From positions 248,001 to 312,000 of the forward strand of contig JBFMDX010000001.1 in NCBI GenBank assembly GCA_040753795.1: a DNA stretch of 64,000 nucleotides, read 5' to 3'. The translations under genes were made by a program, and so were the position numbers. This stretch comes from Thermodesulfobacteriota bacterium. Its GTDB lineage: Bacteria; Desulfobacterota; Desulfobacteria; Desulfobacterales; Desulfosudaceae. The notes under the pieces are model-generated. The model worked only from the letters and a program-made list of their open reading frames with translations. It was not told the DNA's origin and did not search any database. Numbering within the stretch: position 1 is the stretch's first letter; each line of letters starts with the position of its first letter. Positions 39,170 through 47,360 of the stretch are shown here, in pieces.

Positions 39170-39198
39170 TTGACTTTGCGGGATTGCCCGGTTAATAT
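39170..39198 (+). promoter_or_regulatory. Candidate promoter of the GMC-like oxidoreductase
   Basis: TTGACT (39170-39175) and TAATAT (39193-39198) with a 17 bp spacer. Confidence 0.5.
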
Positions 39199-39214
39199 TG
39201 TCGACAATCGACAA
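39197..39214. promoter_or_regulatory. GntR/FadR-like palindromic operator
   Basis: Perfect 12 bp palindrome ATTGTCGACAAT (39197-39208), extending into TTGTCGA-caa-TCGACAA (39198-39214). It overlaps the -10 and expected +1 of the oxidoreductase promoter. The TTGTNNACAA form is typical of FadR-subfamily GntR sites; no such regulator is encoded in the window. Confidence 0.5.
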
Positions 39215-39270
39215 GATGTTGGTCGTAAATTCCGTATATACTTCGTTGGTAAGTAATAAAGGAGGTTCAG

Positions 39271-40569
39271 ATGAACGCCAGTAGTAAACGATATGACGTC
39301 ATTGTAGTCGGTACCGGTCCGGGAGGGGCGACCGTCGCCAGAGAGTTAGCCCGGGCGGGTAAATCCGTATTGATGCTGGAGCGCGGCTCGTATCCCAACC
39401 TGCGCGGCGTGTTCTGGCAATATGCCCTGATGCAGTGCTTCCCGTTTAAGAGCATGCTGTTTACCAGCGAGCTGGTCGGCATGGTGCGGGGTATTGTCAC
39501 CGGAGGCAGTTCCGTCTTCTATTACGGAACCTGCTTTGATATCCCATTTAAGATGTTGGAATCTTACGGAATTGATGCCTCTAAAGAGGCCGATGAAATT
39601 AAGAAGGAAGTTCCCGTGGGGCCGCTGTCTGATGAGGTGATGGGCGCCAAAGCCAAGCTTATCATGAAGAGCGCCCGGGAACTGGGGTATGACTGGAAGA
39701 AGCTCAACAAGTTCATGTATCAGGAGCGATGGGACCGGAAGACCCAGAAGTTCGGCAATTTTTATTATGGCGATCCCAACGATGTCAAATGGAACGCCCG
39801 GATTTTTGTCGATGATGCCGTTAAACATCGCGCTGAGCTGATCAACAACGCCCGGGTCAGAGAAGTGATCATCAAAGACGGTCGGGCCGTGGGGGTACGC
39901 TATACCCAGGGCGGCACCGCCTGTGAAGCCTTCGCGGAAAAAGTCGTCGTCAGCGCCGGCGGCATCGGGTCCCCTCTGATCCTGAGGCAGAGCGGCATCA
40001 GGGAGGCGGGCTATGACTTCTTCTTTGACCCGCTCATTTCCGTGGCCGGCTATGTGGATGGCGTCAAGGATGAGAATGAGATTCCCATGTCCGCCGGGAT
40101 TCATTTTGGTGAGGAAGGGTTTGTCATGACCGATATGGCCCTGCCGAACATGCTCAACACCATCTTCTCCCTGTCCGGGTTCCGGCCCCACCGGTGTTTT
40201 TCCCATAAGAATGTCGTTCGGATCATGGTTAAGGTCAGAGACGATCTGGGGGGATGCCTGACCGATCATGAAGGCATCAGGAAACGGCTGGTGAAAGGGG
40301 ACCGGGAAAAGCTGAAAATGGGTTACGAGCACGCCCGGAAAATTTTGAAGAATGCCGGGGCCACCGGGATTCACAAGACCTGGATCCTGGCCGCGCACCC
40401 CGGAGGCACGGTCAAAATCGGCGAACTGCTCGATTCCGATCTCAAGACCAAGCAATTTGACAACCTGTATGTCTGCGACTGCTCCGTTATTCCCAAGGCA
40501 TGGGGGTTGCCGCCGACTTACACGATTCTCGCCCTGGGCAAACGACTGGGAAAACATCTTTTGAAATAG
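39271..40569 (+). CDS. FAD-dependent GMC-like oxidoreductase
   Basis: 432 residues. N-terminal dinucleotide-binding motif VVGTGPGGATVARELARAGKSVLMLERG, then GGSSVFYYGTC, KVVVSAGGIGSPLILRQSG (GMC signature 2-like), and C-terminal HPGGTVKIGELLDSDLKTKQFDNLYVCDCSVIPKAWGLPPT, with the His/Pro-rich active-site region of GMC enzymes. It is shorter than classical GMC oxidases and resembles anaerobe versions annotated as choline-dehydrogenase or gluconate-dehydrogenase-like. AAGGAGG 7 bp before the ATG predicts strong translation. Substrate unknown; electrons may go to the divergent HdrD-like Fe-S protein (inference). Confidence 0.85.
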   Translation: MNASSKRYDVIVVGTGPGGATVARELARAGKSVLMLERGSYPNLRGVFWQYALMQCFPFKSMLFTSELVGMVRGIVTGGSSVFYYGTCFDIPFKMLESYGIDASKEADEIKKEVPVGPLSDEVMGAKAKLIMKSARELGYDWKKLNKFMYQERWDRKTQKFGNFYYGDPNDVKWNARIFVDDAVKHRAELINNARVREVIIKDGRAVGVRYTQGGTACEAFAEKVVVSAGGIGSPLILRQSGIREAGYDFFFDPLISVAGYVDGVKDENEIPMSAGIHFGEEGFVMTDMALPNMLNTIFSLSGFRPHRCFSHKNVVRIMVKVRDDLGGCLTDHEGIRKRLVKGDREKLKMGYEHARKILKNAGATGIHKTWILAAHPGGTVKIGELLDSDLKTKQFDNLYVCDCSVIPKAWGLPPTYTILALGKRLGKHLLK

Positions 40570-40596
40570 CGTTAAGGACTTTCAGGCGAATATTCG

Positions 40597-40638
40597 GCGG
40601 CCGGACTTCTTTTTAAGCGAGGTCCGGTCGCTTTTTTT
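40597..40638 (+). terminator. Rho-independent terminator after the GMC-like oxidoreductase
   Basis: 10 bp stem GCGGCCGGAC (40597-40606) with GTCCGGTCGC (40622-40631, one G-U pair), followed by seven T (40632-40638). Confidence 0.9.
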
Positions 40639-40707
40639 GCGGCCATCGCGCCTGAAGAGGCCGGGAACTGACATAGTGCGGTCGGATTTAAGCGGCCGGG
40701 AACGCGG

Positions 40708-41781
40708 TTACTCGCTGAAACGTTTTTTTTCGGTTTGCTGATAGGATTCCTCGTCCATGCGGGACAGTCCCTCCATCAGCAACCACATGAACTGACCGAT
40801 TTCACTCTTCGATTCTTCCTCCGGAGGCAGACCCGGCACAAATTTGAAACGGCCTTTTCTTTCCCGCAACACCTCCCAGAAGGCCTCCTTGTCGACCAGG
40901 TTGCCGTGTTTGGCGCGAACGAGTTCTCCCTCCTTGAAGGTGATGGCGGCCGTCCGGTTCCCCTCCAGCCCGAAGGTCAGTACCCCGGTCTTGCGGTTCA
41001 TGTTCAAGGCCTGTAGCAGTTCCGAAGGCGGCATTTCCGTGAGGTTGCCGGACATGCCCGATTCCAGCTCATCTGACCGGGCGGTATTGGTTTTGGACAG
41101 TCGCTTGGACAGCAGGGTGGCAAAATACATCTGCAGGGTCGGGAATTTTCTGAGCAGCCGCCGGAAATTGCGGCTGTTTAGAAAGATCACCTTGGTCGGT
41201 TCGACGGCCTTAATGGTGGCGCCGGCCGCGTCCCCGCTGATCAGGCTCATTTCACCCATGATCTCGCCCTTGCCGAGAAAGGCGATATTGATGTCGTTGT
41301 TACCGAGCACTTCCACCATACCGGCAAGAATCACAAAGAGATTTTTTCCAGGCTGGCCTTTTTGAATGATGATGTCTCCCTTATTGAACTGCTTGTGCCG
41401 GATAAAGGGAATCAGGTAGCGTACCTCGTGTTTTTTGAGGGTTTTAAAGAAGGAGAAGGTGCTTAACAGCTTGGCGATATTTTCCTTGGCGTTTTCATGA
41501 GGGTCTTCGATTTCAAAAACATACTCCGTCCCTTTTTCGTATTGCAGCCGGATTTTACCCGTGCACCCGCTGCAGAAAAAGGTTCCGGAATCCTCCCCCC
41601 CGGACAGGACTTCTTCTCCCTCGTCGATCCGGGCCTTGATATCGTCCACCAGTATGGTGCACATGGGCTTGCCGTTGGGCAGGTGCAGGGCGTTGCCGAA
41701 GAACTTAAATTCGTCCTTTTCCTCGTAAATGGGGCAGTTCGTTTCTTCGATAACATGGAAAAAGGCTTCAATCATGCTCAT
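40708..41781 (-). CDS. Cyclic-nucleotide-binding domain protein with DUF4388-like C-terminal domain
   Basis: 357 residues, cytosolic. Residues ~1-105 are an uncharacterised N-terminal region with a CSGC pair. Residues ~110-230 form a cNMP-binding (CAP_ED) domain: FIRHKQFNKGDIIIQKGQPGKNLFVILAGMVEV ... GKGEIMGEMSLISGDAAGATIKAVEPTKV. Residues ~245-335 (MSGNLTEMPPSELLQALNMNRKTGVLTF ... AAITFKEGELVRAKHG) match the DUF4388/PatA-N type found in signalling proteins. No HTH is visible, so it is a sensory adaptor rather than a CRP regulator. Its ATG overlaps the queF stop by 4 bp. Confidence 0.83.
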   Translation of the reverse strand: MSMIEAFFHVIEETNCPIYEEKDEFKFFGNALHLPNGKPMCTILVDDIKARIDEGEEVLSGGEDSGTFFCSGCTGKIRLQYEKGTEYVFEIEDPHENAKENIAKLLSTFSFFKTLKKHEVRYLIPFIRHKQFNKGDIIIQKGQPGKNLFVILAGMVEVLGNNDINIAFLGKGEIMGEMSLISGDAAGATIKAVEPTKVIFLNSRNFRRLLRKFPTLQMYFATLLSKRLSKTNTARSDELESGMSGNLTEMPPSELLQALNMNRKTGVLTFGLEGNRTAAITFKEGELVRAKHGNLVDKEAFWEVLRERKGRFKFVPGLPPEEESKSEIGQFMWLLMEGLSRMDEESYQQTEKKRFSE

Positions 41782-42209
41782 TTGGCTGACCTCATGGTTT
41801 GTTTTTTCGTCCGGGATGCTCCCGTTGCCGTCACCGTGGTGGATATGCCGCCGCGGGAGGTGAATTCACCGGTCACCGTCATGCGCGCCGGGGACAGGGC
41901 GCCGGATAGATCATCCAGGATTTTATTGACGACATGCTCATAGAAGATTCCCACGTTCCGGTATTGCATCAGGTAGTATTTCAAGGATTTGAGTTCAATA
42001 ATTTTCCGACGCGGCGTGTAGGTGATGGTAATGCGGCCGAAGTCAGGCAAGCCGGTCATGGGGCAGACGGAGGTAAATTCGGGCTGAAGGATTTCGATGT
42101 CAATGGCCCGCTTCCCCGCGTAGGCGTAGTCCATGGCTTCCAGCATATCCGCCCTTACCGTGTCGGGCGCTTGAATGGTTGTCGGCGCGTTGTAGAGCTT
42201 CTGTTTCAT
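41778..42209 (-). CDS. queF: NADPH-dependent 7-cyano-7-deazaguanine reductase QueF
   Basis: Reduces preQ0 to preQ1 in queuosine synthesis. 143 residues from ATG 42209 (MKQKLYNAP), the single-domain tunnelling-fold type. Catalytic Cys49 in TSVCPMTG and Asp56 in GLPDFG; the QueF motif ELKSLKYYLMQYRNVGIFYE is intact. The longer frame from 42263 adds 18 non-conserved residues. No convincing Shine-Dalgarno is visible for either start. The 3' end overlaps the cNMP-binding gene (TCAT on the plus strand). Confidence 0.94.
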   Translation of the reverse strand: MKQKLYNAPTTIQAPDTVRADMLEAMDYAYAGKRAIDIEILQPEFTSVCPMTGLPDFGRITITYTPRRKIIELKSLKYYLMQYRNVGIFYEHVVNKILDDLSGALSPARMTVTGEFTSRGGISTTVTATGASRTKKQTMRSAK

Positions 42210-42347
42210 GATTATCGTCGTCAATTCAAAATTGTAGGAACGTTCCGCCTTCGGATGGACCACGACCCCCCGGTCGGTAAATATGTATTATACCCACTTA
42301 TTCACGATTTGCAAAAAAAAAAGAGACTTTGCATTCCCGATCGAAGG

Positions 42348-42376
42348 TTGTAAAAGATAGCCGCGTTGACTATAAT
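42348..42376 (+). promoter_or_regulatory. Candidate promoter of the methionine aminopeptidase gene
   Basis: TTGTAA (42348-42353), 17 bp spacer, perfect TATAAT (42371-42376), placed about 50 bp before the ATG. One of the best hexamer pairs in the window. Confidence 0.65.
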
Positions 42377-42427
42377 GAAAATCAGGTGCACCGGATTGCT
42401 CCGGAATCAATCAGCAGGGATCGACGG

Positions 42428-43321
42428 ATGAAACACAGAAAAAGAGGCACCCTGGCGACCGGGAAGGTCATGTTATGCCCCTGCGGCAGCGGGCAGAAAT
42501 ACGCAAAATGCTGCCTGCTTTCGTCAGAGGGGGCGAAGCGGCTGGAAAAGGTGTATCAGGACCGGTTTGAGATCAGGGTCAAGACCCGGGAGGAGATCGA
42601 GGGGATCCGCAAAGCCGGTCGCCTTGCCATGGACACCCTTGACATGGTTGAAGAAGCGCTTAAGCCGGGGATGACGACTGAAGAGATCAATACACTGGTC
42701 CATGAGTTTACCTTAAGACATAATGCCGTTCCAGCGCCTCTTAATTACCGGGGATTTCCAAAAAGCGTCTGCGTTTCGATCAATGAGGTGGTCTGTCACG
42801 GCATACCCGGAAACCGCGTCATAGAAGAGGGCGATATCGTCAACGTGGATGTTACCCCCATCCTGAACGGGTACTATGCCGACGTGAACAAGACGTATTT
42901 TGTAGGCGCTCCCGGAAAGGATGCCCTCAAGATCGTTAATGTCACCCGGGGATGCCTGAAAAGCGCCCTATCAATGGTGGCGCCCGGGAAAACCATCGGC
43001 GACATCGGCTGGGCCATCCAGAATCATGTGGAACAGCGGGGGTGCTCCGTGGTCAGGGAGTTCGTGGGGCACGGGGTAGGACTGGATTTTCACGAACCGC
43101 CGCAGGTGCCCCATTACGGGAGAAGGGGCGAGGGAATCATGCTGATTCCCGGCATGGTGTTCACCATTGAGCCCATGATTAATCTGGGCAGAAAAGAAAT
43201 CCGCATTCTCGCCGATAACTGGACCGCCGTCACCCGGGACGGCTCCCTGTCCGCGCAGTTCGAGCAGACCATTGTCGTGACGGGTGACGGATTTGAAAGC
43301 CTGACCCCTTACGATCTGTAG
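42428..43321 (+). CDS. map: Type I methionine aminopeptidase with N-terminal SEC-C zinc motif
   Basis: Removes the initiator Met from nascent proteins. 297 residues from ATG 42428. The N-terminus has a SEC-C zinc knuckle (CPCGSGQKYAKCC; Cys17, Cys19, Cys28, Cys29), proposed to aid ribosome association. The catalytic pita-bread fold follows, with metal ligands in NVDVTPILNGYYADVNKTYF (Asp, Asp), GHGVGLDFHEPP (His), FTIEPM (Glu) and QFEQTIVV (Glu). The upstream extension to 42329 is rejected because the best promoter TATAAT lies within it. Confidence 0.95.
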   Translation: MKHRKRGTLATGKVMLCPCGSGQKYAKCCLLSSEGAKRLEKVYQDRFEIRVKTREEIEGIRKAGRLAMDTLDMVEEALKPGMTTEEINTLVHEFTLRHNAVPAPLNYRGFPKSVCVSINEVVCHGIPGNRVIEEGDIVNVDVTPILNGYYADVNKTYFVGAPGKDALKIVNVTRGCLKSALSMVAPGKTIGDIGWAIQNHVEQRGCSVVREFVGHGVGLDFHEPPQVPHYGRRGEGIMLIPGMVFTIEPMINLGRKEIRILADNWTAVTRDGSLSAQFEQTIVVTGDGFESLTPYDL

Positions 43322-43350
43322 GGGCGGCCGTTAGCGGGACCTCTTCCGCC

Positions 43351-43872
43351 CTATCCCATGTAGTGATCCTGGAAATTCGGCTTGTTCTTATGGGTTTTCA
43401 GAACGCCCCGGGCATTGCAGCTCGGGCAGCGGATTTCCGAGGGCATGTCCGTCATGTCAATTTCAATGGGTGCGGCGCACTTGGAGCAGTTGATGGTCAT
43501 GGTTTTCTTTTTGGCGCCGCCGGCCGGTTTTTTGTCCGCGGTCTTGTCATCGCTGGCGACAAATTCAACTTCAGGCGTTTCGCTATCGTTATCTTCGATG
43601 TAGGCCAGAACCGCCTTGCGGACGCACTTACTGTCGTTGCCGCCGCCGATCAGGATCAGCTTTTCATACTGTTCCTGGGTCAGGACAATTCGGGCTTCCA
43701 GGACATGGGCGGTTTCCATGGCGGTGTTCAACTCTTCCAGCAGCGCGGCCTGCCGTGAAAATTTCATGTCGCCGGTGTTGATTTTGTCCTGAATCTCCTT
43801 CTTGAGATCATCCGCGGAATACCACTTGTCCTCAAATCTGATTTTTCCGTTTTCAATATCAATATGATCCAT
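43351..43872 (-). CDS. Hypothetical protein with C-terminal zinc ribbon
   Basis: 173 residues, not assigned to a named family. The N-terminal half is acidic and helical (about 1-100, including KFSRQAALLEELNTAMETAHVLEARIVLTQEQYEKL). A low-complexity D/K/A/G linker follows (about 105-122), then a Cys4 zinc ribbon: CSKC ... CPSC with a basic tail (GVLKTHKNKPNF). This suggests a nucleic-acid or protein-binding adaptor, but no function can be claimed. Strong promoter and GGAGGGG Shine-Dalgarno. Confidence 0.75.
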   Translation of the reverse strand: MDHIDIENGKIRFEDKWYSADDLKKEIQDKINTGDMKFSRQAALLEELNTAMETAHVLEARIVLTQEQYEKLILIGGGNDSKCVRKAVLAYIEDNDSETPEVEFVASDDKTADKKPAGGAKKKTMTINCSKCAAPIEIDMTDMPSEIRCPSCNARGVLKTHKNKPNFQDHYMG

Positions 43873-43910
43873 GTTCCCCTCCAGATATCATTGTCAATTG
43901 AATAACCTAC

Positions 43911-43939
43911 TATATAAACAGATATTTTGCCCTTGTCAA
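43911..43939 (-). promoter_or_regulatory. Strong candidate promoter of the zinc-ribbon gene
   Basis: Minus strand: perfect TTGACA (43939-43934), 17 bp spacer, TATATA (43916-43911), 39 bp from the start codon. Confidence 0.7.
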
Positions 43940-43951
43940 AGAAAAGATGAA

Positions 43952-43971
43952 TCCGGGGGATAAACCCCGGA
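43952..43971. other. Short GC-rich hairpin between divergent promoters
   Basis: TCCGGGG (43952-43958) pairs with CCCCGGA (43965-43971) around a 6 nt loop, followed by AAAAA. It lies in the divergent region of the zinc-ribbon and epd-like genes; not clearly a terminator of either. Confidence 0.4.
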
Positions 43972-43983
43972 CAAAAACCGGGT

Positions 43984-44013
43984 TTGCCATGGCCTTCGGG
44001 TTTCTGGTATAAC
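43984..44013 (+). promoter_or_regulatory. Candidate promoter of the epd-like gene
   Basis: TTGCCA (43984-43989), 18 bp spacer, TATAAC (44008-44013), 54 bp before the ATG. Confidence 0.45.
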
Positions 44014-44067
44014 CGGATTTCTGTTCGGGAGCAACGAATAAGACAAACGCATGGTAAAGGGGAGAAG

Positions 44068-45099
44068 ATGGGTTACCGGCTGGCCATCAACGGTTACGGC
44101 CGCATCGGGCGATGCGTTCTCAGGGCGCTCTATGAGTCCGGGCGATTTCCGGAATTTGAAGTGGTCGGCATCAATGACCTGTCCCATATCGAAGCCGTCG
44201 CCCACCTGACCCGATTCGATTCCACGCACGGCCCTTTTCAGGGGGAAGTCGCCTGGGAGGACAGCACGCTGCTGATCAACGGACACCCCATCGCCGTTTC
44301 TTCCGAAAAAGACACCTCCCGGCTCCCCTGGGGCAAACTCGGGGTGGACGCGGTCATGGAGTGTTCAGGCGCTTTTACGCAGCGGGCAGTGGCCGAAGGG
44401 CATATCAGAAGCGGCGCCCGCAAGGTCATCTTCTCCTGTCCGGCGGGAACGGAAGTGGACGCCACCATTGTTTACGGCATCAACGAACAGACACTGAAGA
44501 ACCACCACACCATTATTTCCAACGCCTCCTGCACGTCCAACTGTATTGTGCCGGTGATCCACGTGCTGGACTGCCACCTGGGCATCAGGCACGGCATGAT
44601 CACCACCATTCACTCCATGATGAACGATCAGCCGGTGATCGACGCTTACCATAACCGGGATCTGCGTAAATCCCGCAGTTCCAGCCAGTCGGTCATTCCG
44701 GTCGACACGGCGCTGCCCGGCGGGGTGGACCGCCTGCTGCCCCACCTGGCCGGACGGTTTCAGGCCATCGCCCTGCGGGTACCGATCACCAATGTCTCGG
44801 CCATGCAGCTGACCGTTCAGGTGAACAATAAAACCGATGTCCGGGAAGTGAACCGCATCATGAAGACCGCCGCCGAAGGCAAGCTGGCGGGCATCCTGGG
44901 CTACACGGAACTGCCGCTGGTCTCCTGCGATTTCAACCATGACCCGCGCTCGGCGGTTATCGACGGCTCCCAGACCCGGGTTTTTGGCGGCAATGCCTTG
45001 AGCGGCGGTACCGGGGTCAGCGTTCTGGCCTGGTTCGACAATGAGTGGGGTTTCGCCAACCGCATGCTGGACACGGCCCGGGCGTTATTAAAGGTTTAA
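44068..45099 (+). CDS. epd: Erythrose-4-phosphate dehydrogenase-like (GAPDH superfamily)
   Basis: 343 residues from ATG 44068 (GGGGAG upstream). GAPDH-fold: NAD motif INGYGRIGRCVLRALYESG, catalytic Cys in NASCTSNCIVPVIH, catalytic His in TTIHSMMNDQ. Several stretches are closer to E. coli Epd than to glycolytic GapA: LPWGKLGVD, NDQPVIDAYHNRDLRKSRSSSQS, YTELPLVSCDFNHDPRSAVIDG and NEWGFANRMLDT. Epd oxidises D-erythrose-4-phosphate for pyridoxal phosphate synthesis; a glycolytic role remains possible. No other PLP-pathway gene is adjacent. The longer upstream frame is rejected because it covers the promoter. Confidence 0.75.
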   Translation: MGYRLAINGYGRIGRCVLRALYESGRFPEFEVVGINDLSHIEAVAHLTRFDSTHGPFQGEVAWEDSTLLINGHPIAVSSEKDTSRLPWGKLGVDAVMECSGAFTQRAVAEGHIRSGARKVIFSCPAGTEVDATIVYGINEQTLKNHHTIISNASCTSNCIVPVIHVLDCHLGIRHGMITTIHSMMNDQPVIDAYHNRDLRKSRSSSQSVIPVDTALPGGVDRLLPHLAGRFQAIALRVPITNVSAMQLTVQVNNKTDVREVNRIMKTAAEGKLAGILGYTELPLVSCDFNHDPRSAVIDGSQTRVFGGNALSGGTGVSVLAWFDNEWGFANRMLDTARALLKV

Positions 45100-45105
45100 G
45101 ATGCA

Positions 45106-45146
45106 GGGTTTAAGGTTCAGGGTAATCAGCCTTGAACCTTAAACCC
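45106..45146. terminator. Hairpin between convergent epd-like and SDR genes
   Basis: 14 bp perfect stem GGGTTTAAGGTTCA (45106-45119) with 45133-45146, 13 nt loop, lying between the two stop codons. No long T run, so termination strength is uncertain. Confidence 0.6.
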
Positions 45147-45152
45147 TAAACC

Positions 45153-45989
45153 TTATACCTTGTGCCCTTTTCTTCTCGCGACAAAAGCGACCAGCAGATC
45201 CGAAAACAGATGGGTGAAAAAGCCGTTGCTGAGGCGGTGGTTCAGATAGAGGAATTTCGCCGCCAGCCCCGGCACCACCAGAAACTTCTTCCGCTTGATG
45301 GCGGCAACGATGGTCCGGGCCACGTGTTCGGGTTTAAGCAGGCCGGCCAGGCTTTTTACGGCCCGTCCTTCCGGCGGCAGGGACGCGGCCTCTTCCGCGA
45401 CAAAGGGGGTGTCCACTTCCGGCGGGCAGACCACGGTGACGTGGATGTTTATCAGTTTAAGTTCGCTGCGCAGGCATTCGGACAATCCCACCAGGGCGTA
45501 CTTGCTGGTGCTGTAATAACTGTAGCCGAACATGCCCAGCAGGCCGGCCGCCGAAGACAGGTTGACGATATGTCCCCAGCCGCGGGCTTTCATGAACGGC
45601 AGAACGGCGCTGATGGTGTTGCGCGTGCCATAGACATTGATTTTCATGATGCGGTCAAAGGCCTCATAGGACAGATCCTGAAAGTAGCCGGCCGTGCCGA
45701 TGCCGGCGCTGTTGATCAGGATATCCGGCACGCCGAAACGCTCCACGGCCTCCTTTATTTTCTGCCGGACGTTGTCGTTGTCGGCCACGTCCATGGCGAC
45801 CGTGTCGACGCGCTGTCCGGAATCAACGGCTTTTTTTTCAAGCGTCTGCCGGGCTTGATCCAGGCCGGCCTGTTTCCTGGCAAACAGCACCAGGCTGCAT
45901 CCCTGGGAAACAAGCAGGCGGGCGACTTCCAGGCCGATGCCGCTGGAGCCGCCGGTGATATAGGCGAGTTTTCCGGAAAAAAAAGCCAT
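45153..45989 (-). CDS. Short-chain dehydrogenase/reductase, 3-ketosphinganine-reductase-like
   Basis: 278 residues. NAD(P) motif TGGSSGIG, NSAG, catalytic Ser in NLSSAAG and YYSTSKYA (Tyr-xxx-Lys). The pattern ITGGSSGIG...ARKQAGLDQARQTL, NSAGIGTAGYFQDLSYEAFDRIMKIN and CPPEVDTPFVAEE resembles eukaryotic KDSR (3-ketodihydrosphingosine reductase). A C-terminal hydrophobic stretch (GLAAKFLYLNHRLSNGFFTHLFSDLLVAF) may associate with membrane. Named SDR function beyond this is inference. It lies 11 bp after an extended-SDR gene on the same strand, so both are probably one operon. Confidence 0.8.
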   Translation of the reverse strand: MAFFSGKLAYITGGSSGIGLEVARLLVSQGCSLVLFARKQAGLDQARQTLEKKAVDSGQRVDTVAMDVADNDNVRQKIKEAVERFGVPDILINSAGIGTAGYFQDLSYEAFDRIMKINVYGTRNTISAVLPFMKARGWGHIVNLSSAAGLLGMFGYSYYSTSKYALVGLSECLRSELKLINIHVTVVCPPEVDTPFVAEEAASLPPEGRAVKSLAGLLKPEHVARTIVAAIKRKKFLVVPGLAAKFLYLNHRLSNGFFTHLFSDLLVAFVARRKGHKV

Positions 45990-46000
45990 GATTTTCTCCT

Positions 46001-47011
46001 CTATTTTTTGAGATATTGCTCAAGATAAGTTTTGGTCCGGGCCATGCCTTCGGCATAGGAAACCAGCGGGGTATAGCCGAGTTCCCGGGCCGTCCGGCCG
46101 TTGGGAAAACGGTTGTCCGATCCGACCAGGTTCAGCGCCTCCCGGGTCAGGGGCGGCCGTTTTTTTACACGGAACAGTTTCCACAGGGACTCAAAAACAA
46201 CGGCGCTGGCGGCCGCCAGGGGCCGGGGCACCGAAGCCGGTTTTTTGGCGCCGATCATGGCGGCCAGATCATGGAAATATTGGTTCCAGGTGACATCCAG
46301 GCCGTCACCGGCGTTGTAAACCCGGCCGACGGTTTCTTCATCCAGACCGGCCAGGATCAAAACGTCGGCCACGTTGTCCACATAGGCCAGACCGGCGTTT
46401 CCTTTGCCCCCGGAGATCAGGCCCGGCGCGCCGCTCTTGAGTACGTCGATAATGTCATGCAGCCAGGGGCCGGAGCCCGGCCCGTAAACGTTGGCCGGCC
46501 GCACCACCGTCAGGCGCAGGGCCTTGTCCCGGTAGTATTCCCAGGCCAGCCTTTCCTGGGCCTGCTTGGTCCGGCTGTAGGGCCCGAAGGCCCGGCCGTA
46601 GGGGGTCTCTTCCGGGCAGGGGCGCTTGCGGACGTTGTCCCCGTAAACCACGACGCTGGCGGTCAGCACCACCCGGCTGTTGTTGCGGAGGGCCTCCTCA
46701 AACACCAGCCGGCTGCCGTCAACGGTGTACTTCCAGTACAGCGCCTCATCTCCCCAGTCCGACACCACCGCCGCCAGGTGGATGATGGTGCCGGCGCCGG
46801 CCACCGCCTGCCGCACCGCCTCCGGGTCGGCAATATCCCCGCGGACGATGTCCACTTTCGTTCCCCACTCTTCCGGTAACTGTTCGTGCGGCAGCACCAG
46901 GGCCCGTACCGCCACGCCGGCTTCCAGCAGCCTGGCCACCACCCGGCGGCCGATAAACCCCGAGGCGCCGGTGACCAGCACCGGCTGGGCGATTCTGTCG
47001 ATGCTTTCCAT
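46001..47011 (-). CDS. NAD-dependent epimerase/dehydratase (extended SDR)
   Basis: 336 residues: N-terminal TGASGFIGRRVVARLLEAG, HLAAVVSDWGDEALYWKYTVDGSR, catalytic YSRTKQAQE (Tyr-xxx-Lys), RPANVYGPGSGPWLHDI and a C-terminal segment typical of 3-beta-HSD-like members (AAASAVVFESLWKLF, GYTPLVSYAEGM). Substrate could be a sugar nucleotide, sterol-like or long-chain keto compound. First gene of a two-gene minus-strand operon with the KDSR-like SDR. Confidence 0.83.
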   Translation of the reverse strand: MESIDRIAQPVLVTGASGFIGRRVVARLLEAGVAVRALVLPHEQLPEEWGTKVDIVRGDIADPEAVRQAVAGAGTIIHLAAVVSDWGDEALYWKYTVDGSRLVFEEALRNNSRVVLTASVVVYGDNVRKRPCPEETPYGRAFGPYSRTKQAQERLAWEYYRDKALRLTVVRPANVYGPGSGPWLHDIIDVLKSGAPGLISGGKGNAGLAYVDNVADVLILAGLDEETVGRVYNAGDGLDVTWNQYFHDLAAMIGAKKPASVPRPLAAASAVVFESLWKLFRVKKRPPLTREALNLVGSDNRFPNGRTARELGYTPLVSYAEGMARTKTYLEQYLKK

Positions 47012-47127
47012 CCTCTGCTCCGTCTTTAGACACGATGAACGGTAATTATTGGAACAATGCTCCGGGGTTATTTTAAAAGCGACCGCTCGTTTTCAAAATC
47101 TCCGATATTGAGCATTTTATAGTGGAG

Positions 47128-47303
47128 TCGTGAAAAGCCCGTTTTGTTCGCTCCCCGATCATTTCGGGCGGTCTCAATGTCCTTCGCTAAATTTCTCGAA
47201 CTCGGGCTTCGCCCTCAAACAGCGAGAAATTTTTAACGCGAAGGCCTTTGAGCCCTTTTTCCCCGAAATGTTCGATGGTCGCTCACAAAAAGGCTTTTCA
47301 CGA
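47128..47303. repeat. Large palindromic repeat, copy A (176 bp)
   Basis: Outer arms TCGTGAAAAGCC (47128-47139) and GGCTTTTCACGA (47292-47303) are perfect complements. Inside, CCTTCGCTAAATTTCTCG pairs with CGAGAAATTTTTAACGCGAAGG around an ACTCGGGCTTCGCCCTC tip. It lies in the 527 bp gene-free gap 47012-47538, which also holds copy B; 47012-47127 and 47304-47360 are AT-rich with no gene seen. The same core recurs in copies B and C, so this is a dispersed hairpin element. Confidence 0.85.
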
Positions 47304-47360
47304 GCCAATTAAAAAATTAAACGCCTTTTCATTAAATCAATTTTAGAGGGCCGACCGGTA

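Noticed and set aside
43984-44067. 28-codon N-terminal extension of the epd-like gene
   Set aside because: It overlaps the predicted promoter and lacks conservation before MGYRLAINGYGRIG.
47130-47312. 60-codon frame inside repeat copy A
   Set aside because: It is a translation of the palindromic repeat; the same peptide recurs from copy C, which shows repeat homology rather than protein selection.
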